From NCBI GenBank assembly GCA_045537905.1, contig JAZSQJ010000029.1:1-22229 (forward strand): a DNA stretch of 22,229 bases, read 5' to 3'. The position numbers and the translations under genes are program-made. A model generated the notes under the pieces. That model was not told the DNA's origin and did no database searches. It saw only the letters and a program-made list of their open reading frames with translations. The stretch is from SIG636 sp045537905. GTDB taxonomy: Bacteria; Bacillota; Clostridia; Oscillospirales; CAG-382. Shown here piece after piece: positions 1 through 7,367 of this stretch; position 1 is the stretch's first letter, and each line of letters begins with the position of its first letter.

Positions 1-449
1 ATCTCGAGAAGCTCTTCGTCATCAACGAGGTCAGTCTTGTTCATATATACGCACATTGCGGGAACGCCAACCTGACGAGCGAGAAGGATGTGCTCACGAG
101 TCTGCTGCATAGGACCGTCGGTAGAAGCAACAACGAGGATAGCGCCGTCCATCTGAGCAGCACCGGTGATCATGTTTTTAACATAGTCAGCGTGGCCGGG
201 GCAGTCAACGTGCGCATAGTGTCTGCTTGCGGTTTCGTATTCAACGTGTCTGGTATTAATTGTAATACCTCTTGCCTTTTCTTCGGGAGCGTTATCGATC
301 TGGTCATAAGCCAGGAACTCGATATTCTGGTTACCGAGAGAAAGAGTCTTAGTGATAGCAGCGGTAAGAGTAGTTTTGCCGTGGTCAACGTGGCCGATAG
401 TGCCTATATTGACATGGGGCTTGGAACGTTCAAATTTTGCCTTTGCCAT
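1..449 (-). CDS. tuf: Elongation factor Tu, N-terminal part (3' end outside window)
   Basis: EF-Tu is the GTPase that delivers aminoacyl-tRNA to the ribosome. The window holds the first 149 codons; the rest lies beyond base 1. Visible GTPase motifs are the P-loop GHVDHGKT (residues 19-26), switch I ending in RGITI (60-64), DCPGHADY (82-89) and NKTD (137-140), all in canonical order. The start is the ATG at 447-449, because AGGAGG (complement of 458-463) sits 8 nt upstream and MAKAKFERSKPHVNIGTIGH is the normal EF-Tu N terminus. It is the last gene of a str-type cluster (rpsL-rpsG-fusA-tuf) and has its own promoter in the gap after fusA. Identity is certain; only the C-terminal half cannot be judged. 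Confidence 0.98.
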   Translation of the reverse strand, partial: MAKAKFERSKPHVNIGTIGHVDHGKTTLTAAITKTLSLGNQNIEFLAYDQIDNAPEEKARGITINTRHVEYETASRHYAHVDCPGHADYVKNMITGAAQMDGAILVVASTDGPMQQTREHILLARQVGVPAMCVYMNKTDLVDDEELLE

Positions 450-488
450 TAAAATATCCTCCTGTTAGATATAAAAGTTATTAATATA

Positions 489-517
489 ATTGTATAACAA
501 ATTTTGCCTTATGTCAA
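489..517 (-). promoter_or_regulatory. Sigma-A promoter of tuf
   Basis: On the minus strand, TTGACA (complement of 512-517), a 17-nt spacer and TACAAT (complement of 489-494) form a near-consensus sigma-A promoter about 40 nt upstream of the tuf start. The -35 box lies in the loop of a small inverted repeat (GCCTT-GACAT-AAGGC, 506-520). This would let tuf be transcribed independently of fusA, consistent with the high EF-Tu demand. Seen in sequence; activity is inferred. Confidence 0.85.
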
Positions 518-533
518 GGCTTTTTACTGTTTT

Positions 534-2600
534 TTATTTTTTACCCTGAACTATTGCCTCAAGAATGGACTTAGGAACCTCTGCATAGTGGCTGGGCTCC
601 ATAGAATAGTTGCCTCTGCCCTGGGTCTTGGAACGCATATCAGTAGCATAGCCAAACATTTCGGAAAGGGGCACGTGGGCAGTGATCTGCTGTGCGCCGG
701 AAAGGGCCATTATCTCCTGAATTGCACCGCGACGGGAGTTAAGGTCGCCTATTACGTCGCCCATATACTCGTCGGGAGTGATTACAACTACCTTCATTAT
801 AGGCTCGGTCAAGGTGGGGTCGGCACGCTTCATAGCTGCCTTAAACGCCATAGAGCCTGCAATCTTGAATGCCATTTCAGAGGAGTCTACCTCGTGGTAG
901 GAGCCGTCTGTTACCGTTGCGATAACGTCAACAACGTTGTAGCCTGCAAGAACGCCGGACTGCATTGCGCTTTCGATACCGCTGCGTACTGCGCCCATAT
1001 ATTCCTTGGGGATGCTGCCGCCAACGGTCTTATCAAGGAACTCAAAGCCCTTACCGGGTTCGTTAGGCTCAAGAGTGAGCTTAACGTGACCGTACTGACC
1101 CTTACCACCGCTCTGGCGTACAAACTTTTCGTCTGCGTCGCCCTTGCGGCGGATGGACTCACGGTAAGAAACCTGAGGCTTACCCACGTTAGCTTCCACA
1201 CGGAATTCTCTCATAAGCCTGTCCACGATGATTTCAAGGTGGAGCTCACCCATACCTGCTATGATGGTCTGACCCGTTTCCTCGTCCGTATAGGTACGGA
1301 AGGTGGGGTCCTCCTCAGCCAGTCTGGAAAGGGCAATGCCCATCTTTTCCTGACCTGCCTTGGTCTTAGGCTCGATAGCAACACGGATAACGGGCTCGGG
1401 GAATACCATGGATTCCAGTATAACGGGGTGTTTATCATCGCAGAGAGTGTCGCCCGTGGTAGTGTTCTTAAGACCAACTACTGCGGCGATTTCGCCTGCG
1501 CCGATTTCATCAACGTCCTCTCTATGGTTGGCGTGCATCATAATAATTCTGCCCAAACGCTCTCTGCCGCCCTTTACGCTGTTGTAAACGGTAGCACCGG
1601 ATTTGATTGAGCCGGAATATACTCTGATAAAGCATACCTTGCCATAGGGGTCTGCCATGATTTTGAATGCCAAAGCGGAGAAAGGCTGGTCAAGACCTGT
1701 AATACGCTCTTCTTCCTCGTCGGTATCGGGGTTAACACCCTTGATGTTTGCTATATCAAGGGGGGAAGGCATATAGTCTACAACCGCGTCAAGCAGCTTC
1801 TGTACGCCCTTGTTACGGTAGGAAGTACCGCAAAGAACGGGAACTATCTTATTTTCGATAGTAGCCGTACGGATAGCACGCTTCATCTCTTCGATAGAAA
1901 TTTCTTCCTCGTTGAGATACTTCTCAAAGAGCTCCTCGTCTACCTCGGCAATGCTTTCAAGAAGCTTGCCGCGATATTCCTCGGCCTTGTCCTGCATATC
2001 TGCGGGGACATCCGTTTCCAGAATGTCGGTGCCGTCATTGTTTCTGTAAATGAAGGCACGCAGGGTAAGCAGGTCTATAATCCCCTGGAAGTCGTTTTCA
2101 GCACCGATAGGCAGCTGGATAGGCACCGCATTTGCGTGGAGCCTTTCGTGCATCATCTCTACAACACGGTAGAAGTTTGCACCCGTTATATCCATCTTGT
2201 TGATATAAGCCATTCTCGGTACTTTATATTTATCAGCCTGATGCCAGACTGTTTCCGACTGGGGCTCTACACCACCCTTGGCACAGAATACCGTAACGGA
2301 GCCGTCCAGTACTCTGAGGGAACGCTCAACCTCAGCCGTGAAGTCCACGTGGCCGGGGGTGTCAATGATGTTGATACGATGATCCTTCCAGTAGCAGGTG
2401 GTAGCAGCGGAGGTAATAGTAATACCACGCTCCTTCTCCTGTTCCATCCAGTCCATGGTAGCGCTACCTTCGTGAGATTCGCCAAGCTTGTGGGTTTTAC
2501 CTGTATAGTAAAGTATACGCTCTGTAGTCGTTGTTTTGCCTGCGTCGATATGCGCCATTATACCGATATTACGCATATTTTCAAGCTGATATTTTGCCAT
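534..2600 (-). CDS. fusA: Elongation factor G
   Basis: EF-G is the GTPase that drives ribosomal translocation and, with RRF, ribosome recycling. The 688-residue length is normal. GTPase motifs: AHIDAGKT (16-23), RGITIT (58-63), DTPGHVDF (80-87), NKMD (134-137) and the G5-like CGTSYRNKG. Domain IV keeps the tip region SYHEVDSSEMAFKIAGS, and domain V ends with the usual GYATDMRSKTQGRG stretch. It therefore looks like housekeeping EF-G rather than a tetracycline-resistance paralogue. The ATG at 2598-2600 is preceded by AGGAG. It lies 35 nt downstream of rpsG, in the classical str order, and is probably co-transcribed with it. No frameshift or missing motif seen. Confidence 0.98.
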   Translation of the reverse strand: MAKYQLENMRNIGIMAHIDAGKTTTTERILYYTGKTHKLGESHEGSATMDWMEQEKERGITITSAATTCYWKDHRINIIDTPGHVDFTAEVERSLRVLDGSVTVFCAKGGVEPQSETVWHQADKYKVPRMAYINKMDITGANFYRVVEMMHERLHANAVPIQLPIGAENDFQGIIDLLTLRAFIYRNNDGTDILETDVPADMQDKAEEYRGKLLESIAEVDEELFEKYLNEEEISIEEMKRAIRTATIENKIVPVLCGTSYRNKGVQKLLDAVVDYMPSPLDIANIKGVNPDTDEEEERITGLDQPFSALAFKIMADPYGKVCFIRVYSGSIKSGATVYNSVKGGRERLGRIIMMHANHREDVDEIGAGEIAAVVGLKNTTTGDTLCDDKHPVILESMVFPEPVIRVAIEPKTKAGQEKMGIALSRLAEEDPTFRTYTDEETGQTIIAGMGELHLEIIVDRLMREFRVEANVGKPQVSYRESIRRKGDADEKFVRQSGGKGQYGHVKLTLEPNEPGKGFEFLDKTVGGSIPKEYMGAVRSGIESAMQSGVLAGYNVVDVIATVTDGSYHEVDSSEMAFKIAGSMAFKAAMKRADPTLTEPIMKVVVITPDEYMGDVIGDLNSRRGAIQEIMALSGAQQITAHVPLSEMFGYATDMRSKTQGRGNYSMEPSHYAEVPKSILEAIVQGKK

Positions 2601-2635
2601 AAATTTCTCCTGTTAAATCTTTAGACAGCTTTATT

Positions 2636-3106
2636 TTACCATCTGTAATGTGCAAACGCCTTGTTTGCTTCTGCCATTCTATGAGTATCGTCCTTCTTCT
2701 TTACCGCACCGCCGAGATTGTTGGTAGCGTCGATAATTTCGTTAGCGAGGCGTTCAAACATCTTTCTGTCACTTCTGGCTCTGGAATAGGTAACAAGCCA
2801 TCTGAGACCGAGAGTCTGGCGTCTTTCAGCTCTAACTTCCATAGGAACCTGGTAGTTAGAACCGCCTCTGCGGACAGATTTTACCTCAAGGTTGGGCATT
2901 ATATTTTCGAGAGCCTTCTGGAACTGCTCAAGAGCATTGGCACCGGTCTTGCTTTCTACCATTGCAAATGCATCATAAACTATTTTCTGAGCAACGCCCT
3001 TTTTACCGTCGTACATAATCTGGTTGATGAGCTTGGTTACAAGCTTAGAACCATACATAGGGTCGGGTAAAACGTCTCTCTTAAAACCATGCACTCTTCT
3101 AGGCAC
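2636..3106 (-). CDS. rpsG: 30S ribosomal protein S7
   Basis: S7 is a primary 16S rRNA-binding protein that nucleates the 30S head and lines the E site. The protein begins (M/V)PRRVHGFKRDVLPDP and contains the S7 core with MPNLEVKSVRRGGSNYQVP and LGLRWLV. Start choice: an upstream ATG at 3124 would give a 162-residue protein, but its codons are themselves the Shine-Dalgarno sequence (AAGGAGGG). The better start is GTG at 3104-3106, 8 nt after GGAGG, which gives 156 residues, the usual S7 length. It sits between rpsL (153 nt upstream, with a candidate promoter in the gap) and fusA (35 nt downstream). Confidence 0.96.
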   Translation of the reverse strand: MPRRVHGFKRDVLPDPMYGSKLVTKLINQIMYDGKKGVAQKIVYDAFAMVESKTGANALEQFQKALENIMPNLEVKSVRRGGSNYQVPMEVRAERRQTLGLRWLVTYSRARSDRKMFERLANEIIDATNNLGGAVKKKDDTHRMAEANKAFAHYRW

Positions 3107-3188
3107 TGATCTTCCCTCCTTCATAATTATTAAATGAGATCATTGGTACTCGGAATAAATCCGTAAGGCTTCCTAAAGGCAAAACCAT

Positions 3189-3216
3189 ATTATATATATG
3201 ATATTGCGCTTGTAAA
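3189..3216 (-). promoter_or_regulatory. Candidate sigma-A promoter for rpsG-fusA
   Basis: The rpsL-rpsG gap contains, on the minus strand, TTTACA (complement of 3211-3216), a 16-nt spacer and TATAAT (complement of 3189-3194) inside an AT-rich stretch. The start codon of rpsG is about 83 nt from the -10 box, so a leader of roughly 75 nt would result. This suggests the str cluster is split into rpsL and rpsG-fusA transcription units. The leader is also where an S7-binding autoregulatory site would be expected by analogy with E. coli, but no specific S7 site could be recognised. Confidence 0.6.
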
Positions 3217-3259
3217 GCACAAACTAACAAATTTTCCGATAGCTTAAAACGGACTTTGC

Positions 3260-3676
3260 TTACTTCTTCTTAGGTCTCTTAGCGCCGTACTTGGAACGAG
3301 ACTGATTTCTGTTAGCAACGCCCTGAGTATCGAGCTTACCTCTAACGATATGGTAACGTACACCGGGGAGGTCCTTAACTCTGCCGCCTCTGATAAGAAC
3401 TACAGAGTGCTCCTGCAGATTGTGACCGATACCGGGGATGTAAGAAGTTACTTCCATACCGTTGGTAAGTCTAACTCTTGCGATTTTTCTCTGTGCGGAG
3501 TTAGGCTTCTTAGGTGTCTTGATAGCTACCTTAGTGCAAACGCCACGCTTTTGAGGAGAAGGTTGGTCGGTTGCCTTCTTCTTAAGAAGGTTAACGCCCT
3601 TCTGCAATGCGGGGGACTTGGACTTATAGGTGCTCATCTGTCTACCGTGTCTAACCAACTGGTTAAATGTAGGCAT
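3260..3676 (-). CDS. rpsL: 30S ribosomal protein S12
   Basis: S12 sits at the decoding centre and controls translational accuracy. The 138-residue length and the insertion between SPALQKG and SPQKRGVCTKV match Firmicutes S12 rather than the shorter E. coli form. The accuracy loop TPKKPNSA (54-61) keeps both lysines whose substitution gives streptomycin resistance or dependence, so the allele looks sensitive-type. The following residue is Gln (PNSAQRK), where E. coli and B. subtilis have Leu. The second loop, GRVKDLPGVRYHIVRG, is intact. ATG at 3674-3676 follows AAAGGAGG. It lies 65 nt downstream of rpoC; the ribosomal L7Ae-like gene that Bacillus has between rpoC and rpsL is absent. Confidence 0.97.
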   Translation of the reverse strand: MPTFNQLVRHGRQMSTYKSKSPALQKGVNLLKKKATDQPSPQKRGVCTKVAIKTPKKPNSAQRKIARVRLTNGMEVTSYIPGIGHNLQEHSVVLIRGGRVKDLPGVRYHIVRGKLDTQGVANRNQSRSKYGAKRPKKK

Positions 3677-3715
3677 TAATTTTCCTCCTTTCCTACAAAA
3701 ATTAATCTATGCCTA

Positions 3716-3732
3716 GCCCCCGTAACGGGGGC
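3716..3732 (-). other. GC-rich hairpin between rpoC and rpsL
   Basis: A perfect 7-bp stem (GCCCCCG / CGGGGGC) with a 3-nt loop starts 9 nt after the rpoC stop codon. On the minus strand it is followed by a mixed AT-rich stretch, not an immediate U-run, so it is a poor intrinsic terminator. A processing, mRNA-stability or partial-attenuation element separating rpoC from rpsL is more likely. Role is inferred. Confidence 0.5.
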
Positions 3733-3741
3733 GTATGCATC

Positions 3742-6700
3742 TTACTCTACTGCGTTAAGGGGGTCACCCTCAAACATTTCGTTATAGCTTTCCGTTTCGC
3801 CGATGTTAACGTCCAGGCCTCTGTAATGGCGCATACCCGTACCTGCGGGGATGAGCTTACCGAGAAGCACGTTCTCCTTAAGGCCGATGAGGGGGTCACG
3901 CTTGCCCTTGATAGCCGCCTCGGTAAGAACCTTGGTGGTTTCCTGGAAGGAGGCTGCGGAGAGGAAGGACTCGGTAGAAAGGGAAGCCTTGGTAATACCC
4001 AGGAGCATAGGACTGCCTACTGCCTCCATAAGAGGTATAGCGCTTTCGCCCTCTGCGTTCCTTCTTCTGATTTCCTCGTTTGCTGCGTGGAATTCGTTAA
4101 CATCAACGGCACTGCCGACAAGCATATCGGTGTTGCCTGCCTGCTCGATCCTCATCTTGCGGGTCATCTGACGGGCAATAATCTCTATATGCTTATCGTT
4201 GATTTCAACCGCCTGCAAGCGGTAAACACGCTGGATTTCCTTAATGATGTACTCGTAAACGGCGACAAGACCGCTGATACGGAGGATGTCTGCAGGAGTT
4301 TCGGTACCGTCGGAAAGCTTCTGACAGCGGCGAACCTCAGCGCCGTCCTCAACGACGAGCTTGGTCTTGAGGGAAATGGGTGCAACCCTTTCCTCGCCCG
4401 TTTCCTTGTCTATCATATGAACCTGACGGCCCTTCTTGGTATCCTCTATGCGGATAGTGCCGTCAAACTCTGCCAGGAGAGCAGAAACCTTGGGCTTACG
4501 AGCCTCGAAGATCTCCTCAACACGGGGCAGACCCTGGGTAATATCGCTACCTGCAACACCGCCGCTATGGAAGGTACGCATGGTAAGCTGGGTACCGGGT
4601 TCACCGATGGACTGAGCCGCAATAATACCTACGGACTCGCCTATGCTGACAGGCTTGCCCGTGGCAAGGTCAGCACCGTAGCAGTGTACGCATACACCGT
4701 GCTTTGCTTTACAGTTAATAGCGGAGCGAACGTGCGCCTCCTCTATACCTGCATCTATGATAGCCTTAACCTGAGGCTCGGTTATCATAGTATCGTTGGC
4801 AACGATTACCTCGCCTGTTGCGGGGTCAACGATATCGCCGATGGCGAATCTGCCAACAAGACGGTCAGCAAAGGGCTCGATAACCTCTTCCTTGCCGCCG
4901 CTCATTATATCAACTATCTTGCGTACTACCATACCGCGGGTGTCGCCGCAGTTCTGCTCACGAACGATAACGTCCTGAGCAACGTCAACCAGACGGCGGG
5001 TAAGATAACCGGAGTCCGCCGTACGGAGCGCCGTATCTGCTAGGCCCTTACGGGCGCCTCTGGCAGCGGTAAAGTACTCAAGTATGGTCATGCCTTCACG
5101 GAAGTTGGACTTAATAGGCATTTCTATGGTTTTACCTGTTGCCGCAAACATCAGACCACGCATACCTGCCAGCTGTCTGATCTGCTTGATAGAGCCTCTC
5201 GCACCGGAAACAGCCATCATATTAAGAGGGTTGTAGCGGTCAAGGTTCTTCTGAAGCTCCGTAGCAACCTGCTTGGTGCATTCTTCCCAAACGGCTACGG
5301 AACGGCGGCTTCTTTCGTCATCGGAGAGCATACCTTCACGGAAGAACTCGGTGATAACGTCAACCTTCTTCTCTGCCTCAGCCAGAAGCTCCTGCTTCTT
5401 GGGAGGTATGGTCATATCGTAAACGGAGATGGTGATAGCGCCGCGGGTGGAATACTTGAAGCCGTTAGCCTTCATCTTATCCAGCATCTCGCAGGTTACC
5501 ACGTTGCCGTGGGTCCTGATACAACGGTCTATAATGTCAGCCAGGTCGCTGTTTTTACATACGAAGTCTACCTCAAGGGCAAGCTTGTTTTCTTCCTTGC
5601 TTCTGTCCACGTAACCAAGGTCCTGAGGAATGTAGCTGTTGAAGATAAGTCTGCCGAGGGTTGCTTTGATTATACCGCTTTCCTTCTTGCCGTTTATCTC
5701 CTTCTCTACACGAACCTTTATCTGGGCGTGGAGACCGAGCAAGCCGTTTTCGTAAGCCATAAGAGCTTCTTCCATATTGCGGTAGTTGCCTGCGCTGGGG
5801 TCAGTGTCGCTGAGTCCGCCGGGCTCGCCCTCTTTATCCATGGTAAGGTAGTAGGAACCGAGAACCATGTCCTGAGAGGGAACGGTAACGGCGTGACCGT
5901 TAACGGGCTTAAGCAGGTTGTTTGCAGAGAGCATAAGGAAACGTGCCTCTGCCTGGGCCTCTGCAGAAAGGGGAACGTGCACGGGCATCTGGTCGCCGTC
6001 GAAGTGTGCGTTGAACGCAGTACATACCAGGGGATGGAGCTTAATAGCTCTGCCCTCAACCAGTACGGGCTCGAAGGCCTGTATAGAAAGCCTGTGCAGG
6101 GTGGGCGCACGGTTGAGAAGAACGGGATGTTCCTTAATTACGTGCTCGATAGCATCCCAAACCTCGGGAGTAGCACGCTCAACCTTCTTCTTTGCGTCCT
6201 TTATGTTAGTTGCCTTGCCGCTGGCAACAAGGGTTTTGATTACAAAGGGCTTAAACAGCTCAAGAGCCATTTCCTTGGGCAGGCCGCACTGATAAATCTT
6301 AAGCTCGGGGCCTACAACGATAACGGAACGGCCGGAGTAGTCAACACGCTTACCAAGCAGGTTCTGTCTGAAACGGCCCTGCTTACCGCGGAGCATCTCG
6401 GACAAGGACTTAAGAGGACGGTTGCTGGGACCCGTAACGGGTCTGCCGCGGCGACCGTTGTCGATAAGAGCGTCAACCGCTTCCTGAAGCATACGCTTTT
6501 CGTTACGGATGATTATATCAGGAGCGGAAAGCTCGATAAGTTTTTTAAGACGGTTGTTTCTGTTGATAACACGTCTGTAAAGGTCGTTAAGGTCGCTGGT
6601 AGCAAATCTGCCGCCGTCCAGCTGAACCATAGGACGGATTTCGGGAGGGATTACGGGCAGTACGTCAAGTATCATCCACTCGGGTCTGTTACCGGAGGTA

Positions 6701-7347
6701 CGGAACGCCTCTACTACCTCAAGACGCTTGATAAGACGCAGCTTACGCTGGCCCTGGGCGTCCTTAAGCTCCTCCTTAAGCTGAGCTGCAAGCTCCTCCA
6801 GGTCTATCTCTGCCAAAAGCTCCTTAATAGCTTCTGCACCCATACCGACACGGAAGTCGTTTTCATACTTCTCGTAAAAGTTTCTGTACTCGGTATCGGT
6901 GAGCATCTGCTTTTTAACAAGAGGCGTATCACCGGGGTCAAGCACGATATACTGGGCAAAGTAAAGCACCTTTTCAAGGGGCTTGGGAGATATATCAAGG
7001 ATAAGACCTATTCTCGTAGGGATAGCCTTGAAGTACCAGATGTGGGAAACGGGAGCGGCAAGCTCAACGTGACCCATACGCTCACGTCTTACCTTGTTGG
7101 TGGTTATCTCAACGCCGCACTTTTCGCACACCTTGCCCTTGTGGCGTACTCTTTTATATTTACCGCAGTTACATTCCCAGTCCTTGGTGGGGCCAAAAAT
7201 CTTTTCACAGAAAAGGCCGTCCTTCTCGGGCTTAAGGGTGCGGTAGTTGATCGTCTCAGGCTTTTTTACCTCGCCTTTTGACCAGGAGCGAATCATCTCA
7301 GGGGACGCAAGACCTATTTGTATACTATCAAATTCTACGTTTTCCAC
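3742..7347 (-). CDS. rpoC: DNA-directed RNA polymerase subunit beta-prime
   Basis: Catalytic subunit of RNA polymerase. In order: N-terminal zinc site CNCGKYKRVRHKGKVCEKCG; clamp/switch region NLLGKRVDYSGRSVIVVG; active-site motif; bridge helix (GARKGLADTALRTADSGYL); second zinc site ending in CKAKHGVCVHC; trigger loop GTQLTMRTFHSGG; C-terminal ESFLSAASFQETTKVL. Start: the frame opens with TTG TTA GTG; GTG at 7345-7347 lies 8 nt after AGGAGG, giving 1201 residues, whereas the TTG is only 2 nt from it. It is 20 nt downstream of rpoB. Anomaly: the universal NADFDGDQMAVH motif reads NAHFDGDQMPVH, so the first metal-binding Asp (E. coli D460) is His448 (codon at 6004-6006), while D450 and D452 remain. 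Otherwise it looks full length and functional. Confidence 0.97.
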   Translation of the reverse strand: MENVEFDSIQIGLASPEMIRSWSKGEVKKPETINYRTLKPEKDGLFCEKIFGPTKDWECNCGKYKRVRHKGKVCEKCGVEITTNKVRRERMGHVELAAPVSHIWYFKAIPTRIGLILDISPKPLEKVLYFAQYIVLDPGDTPLVKKQMLTDTEYRNFYEKYENDFRVGMGAEAIKELLAEIDLEELAAQLKEELKDAQGQRKLRLIKRLEVVEAFRTSGNRPEWMILDVLPVIPPEIRPMVQLDGGRFATSDLNDLYRRVINRNNRLKKLIELSAPDIIIRNEKRMLQEAVDALIDNGRRGRPVTGPSNRPLKSLSEMLRGKQGRFRQNLLGKRVDYSGRSVIVVGPELKIYQCGLPKEMALELFKPFVIKTLVASGKATNIKDAKKKVERATPEVWDAIEHVIKEHPVLLNRAPTLHRLSIQAFEPVLVEGRAIKLHPLVCTAFNAHFDGDQMPVHVPLSAEAQAEARFLMLSANNLLKPVNGHAVTVPSQDMVLGSYYLTMDKEGEPGGLSDTDPSAGNYRNMEEALMAYENGLLGLHAQIKVRVEKEINGKKESGIIKATLGRLIFNSYIPQDLGYVDRSKEENKLALEVDFVCKNSDLADIIDRCIRTHGNVVTCEMLDKMKANGFKYSTRGAITISVYDMTIPPKKQELLAEAEKKVDVITEFFREGMLSDDERSRRSVAVWEECTKQVATELQKNLDRYNPLNMMAVSGARGSIKQIRQLAGMRGLMFAATGKTIEMPIKSNFREGMTILEYFTAARGARKGLADTALRTADSGYLTRRLVDVAQDVIVREQNCGDTRGMVVRKIVDIMSGGKEEVIEPFADRLVGRFAIGDIVDPATGEVIVANDTMITEPQVKAIIDAGIEEAHVRSAINCKAKHGVCVHCYGADLATGKPVSIGESVGIIAAQSIGEPGTQLTMRTFHSGGVAGSDITQGLPRVEEIFEARKPKVSALLAEFDGTIRIEDTKKGRQVHMIDKETGEERVAPISLKTKLVVEDGAEVRRCQKLSDGTETPADILRISGLVAVYEYIIKEIQRVYRLQAVEINDKHIEIIARQMTRKMRIEQAGNTDMLVGSAVDVNEFHAANEEIRRRNAEGESAIPLMEAVGSPMLLGITKASLSTESFLSAASFQETTKVLTEAAIKGKRDPLIGLKENVLLGKLIPAGTGMRHYRGLDVNIGETESYNEMFEGDPLNAVE

Positions 7348-7367
7348 TAACAAATCCTCCTGTTCTG

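Noticed and set aside
506..525. Plus-strand terminator GCCTT-ATGTC-AAGGC-TTTTT
   Set aside because: No plus-strand gene precedes it; the sequence coincides with the tuf -35 region on the other strand and the stem is only 5 bp.
3107..3124. Upstream ATG start for rpsG (MKEGRSV...)
   Set aside because: Its codons contain the AAGGAGGG ribosome binding site for the GTG at 3106, and the shorter protein has the standard S7 length.
5509..7281. 590-codon plus-strand frame, and 3709-5043 plus-strand frame
   Set aside because: Codon-aligned shadows of rpoC without binding sites or recognisable domains.
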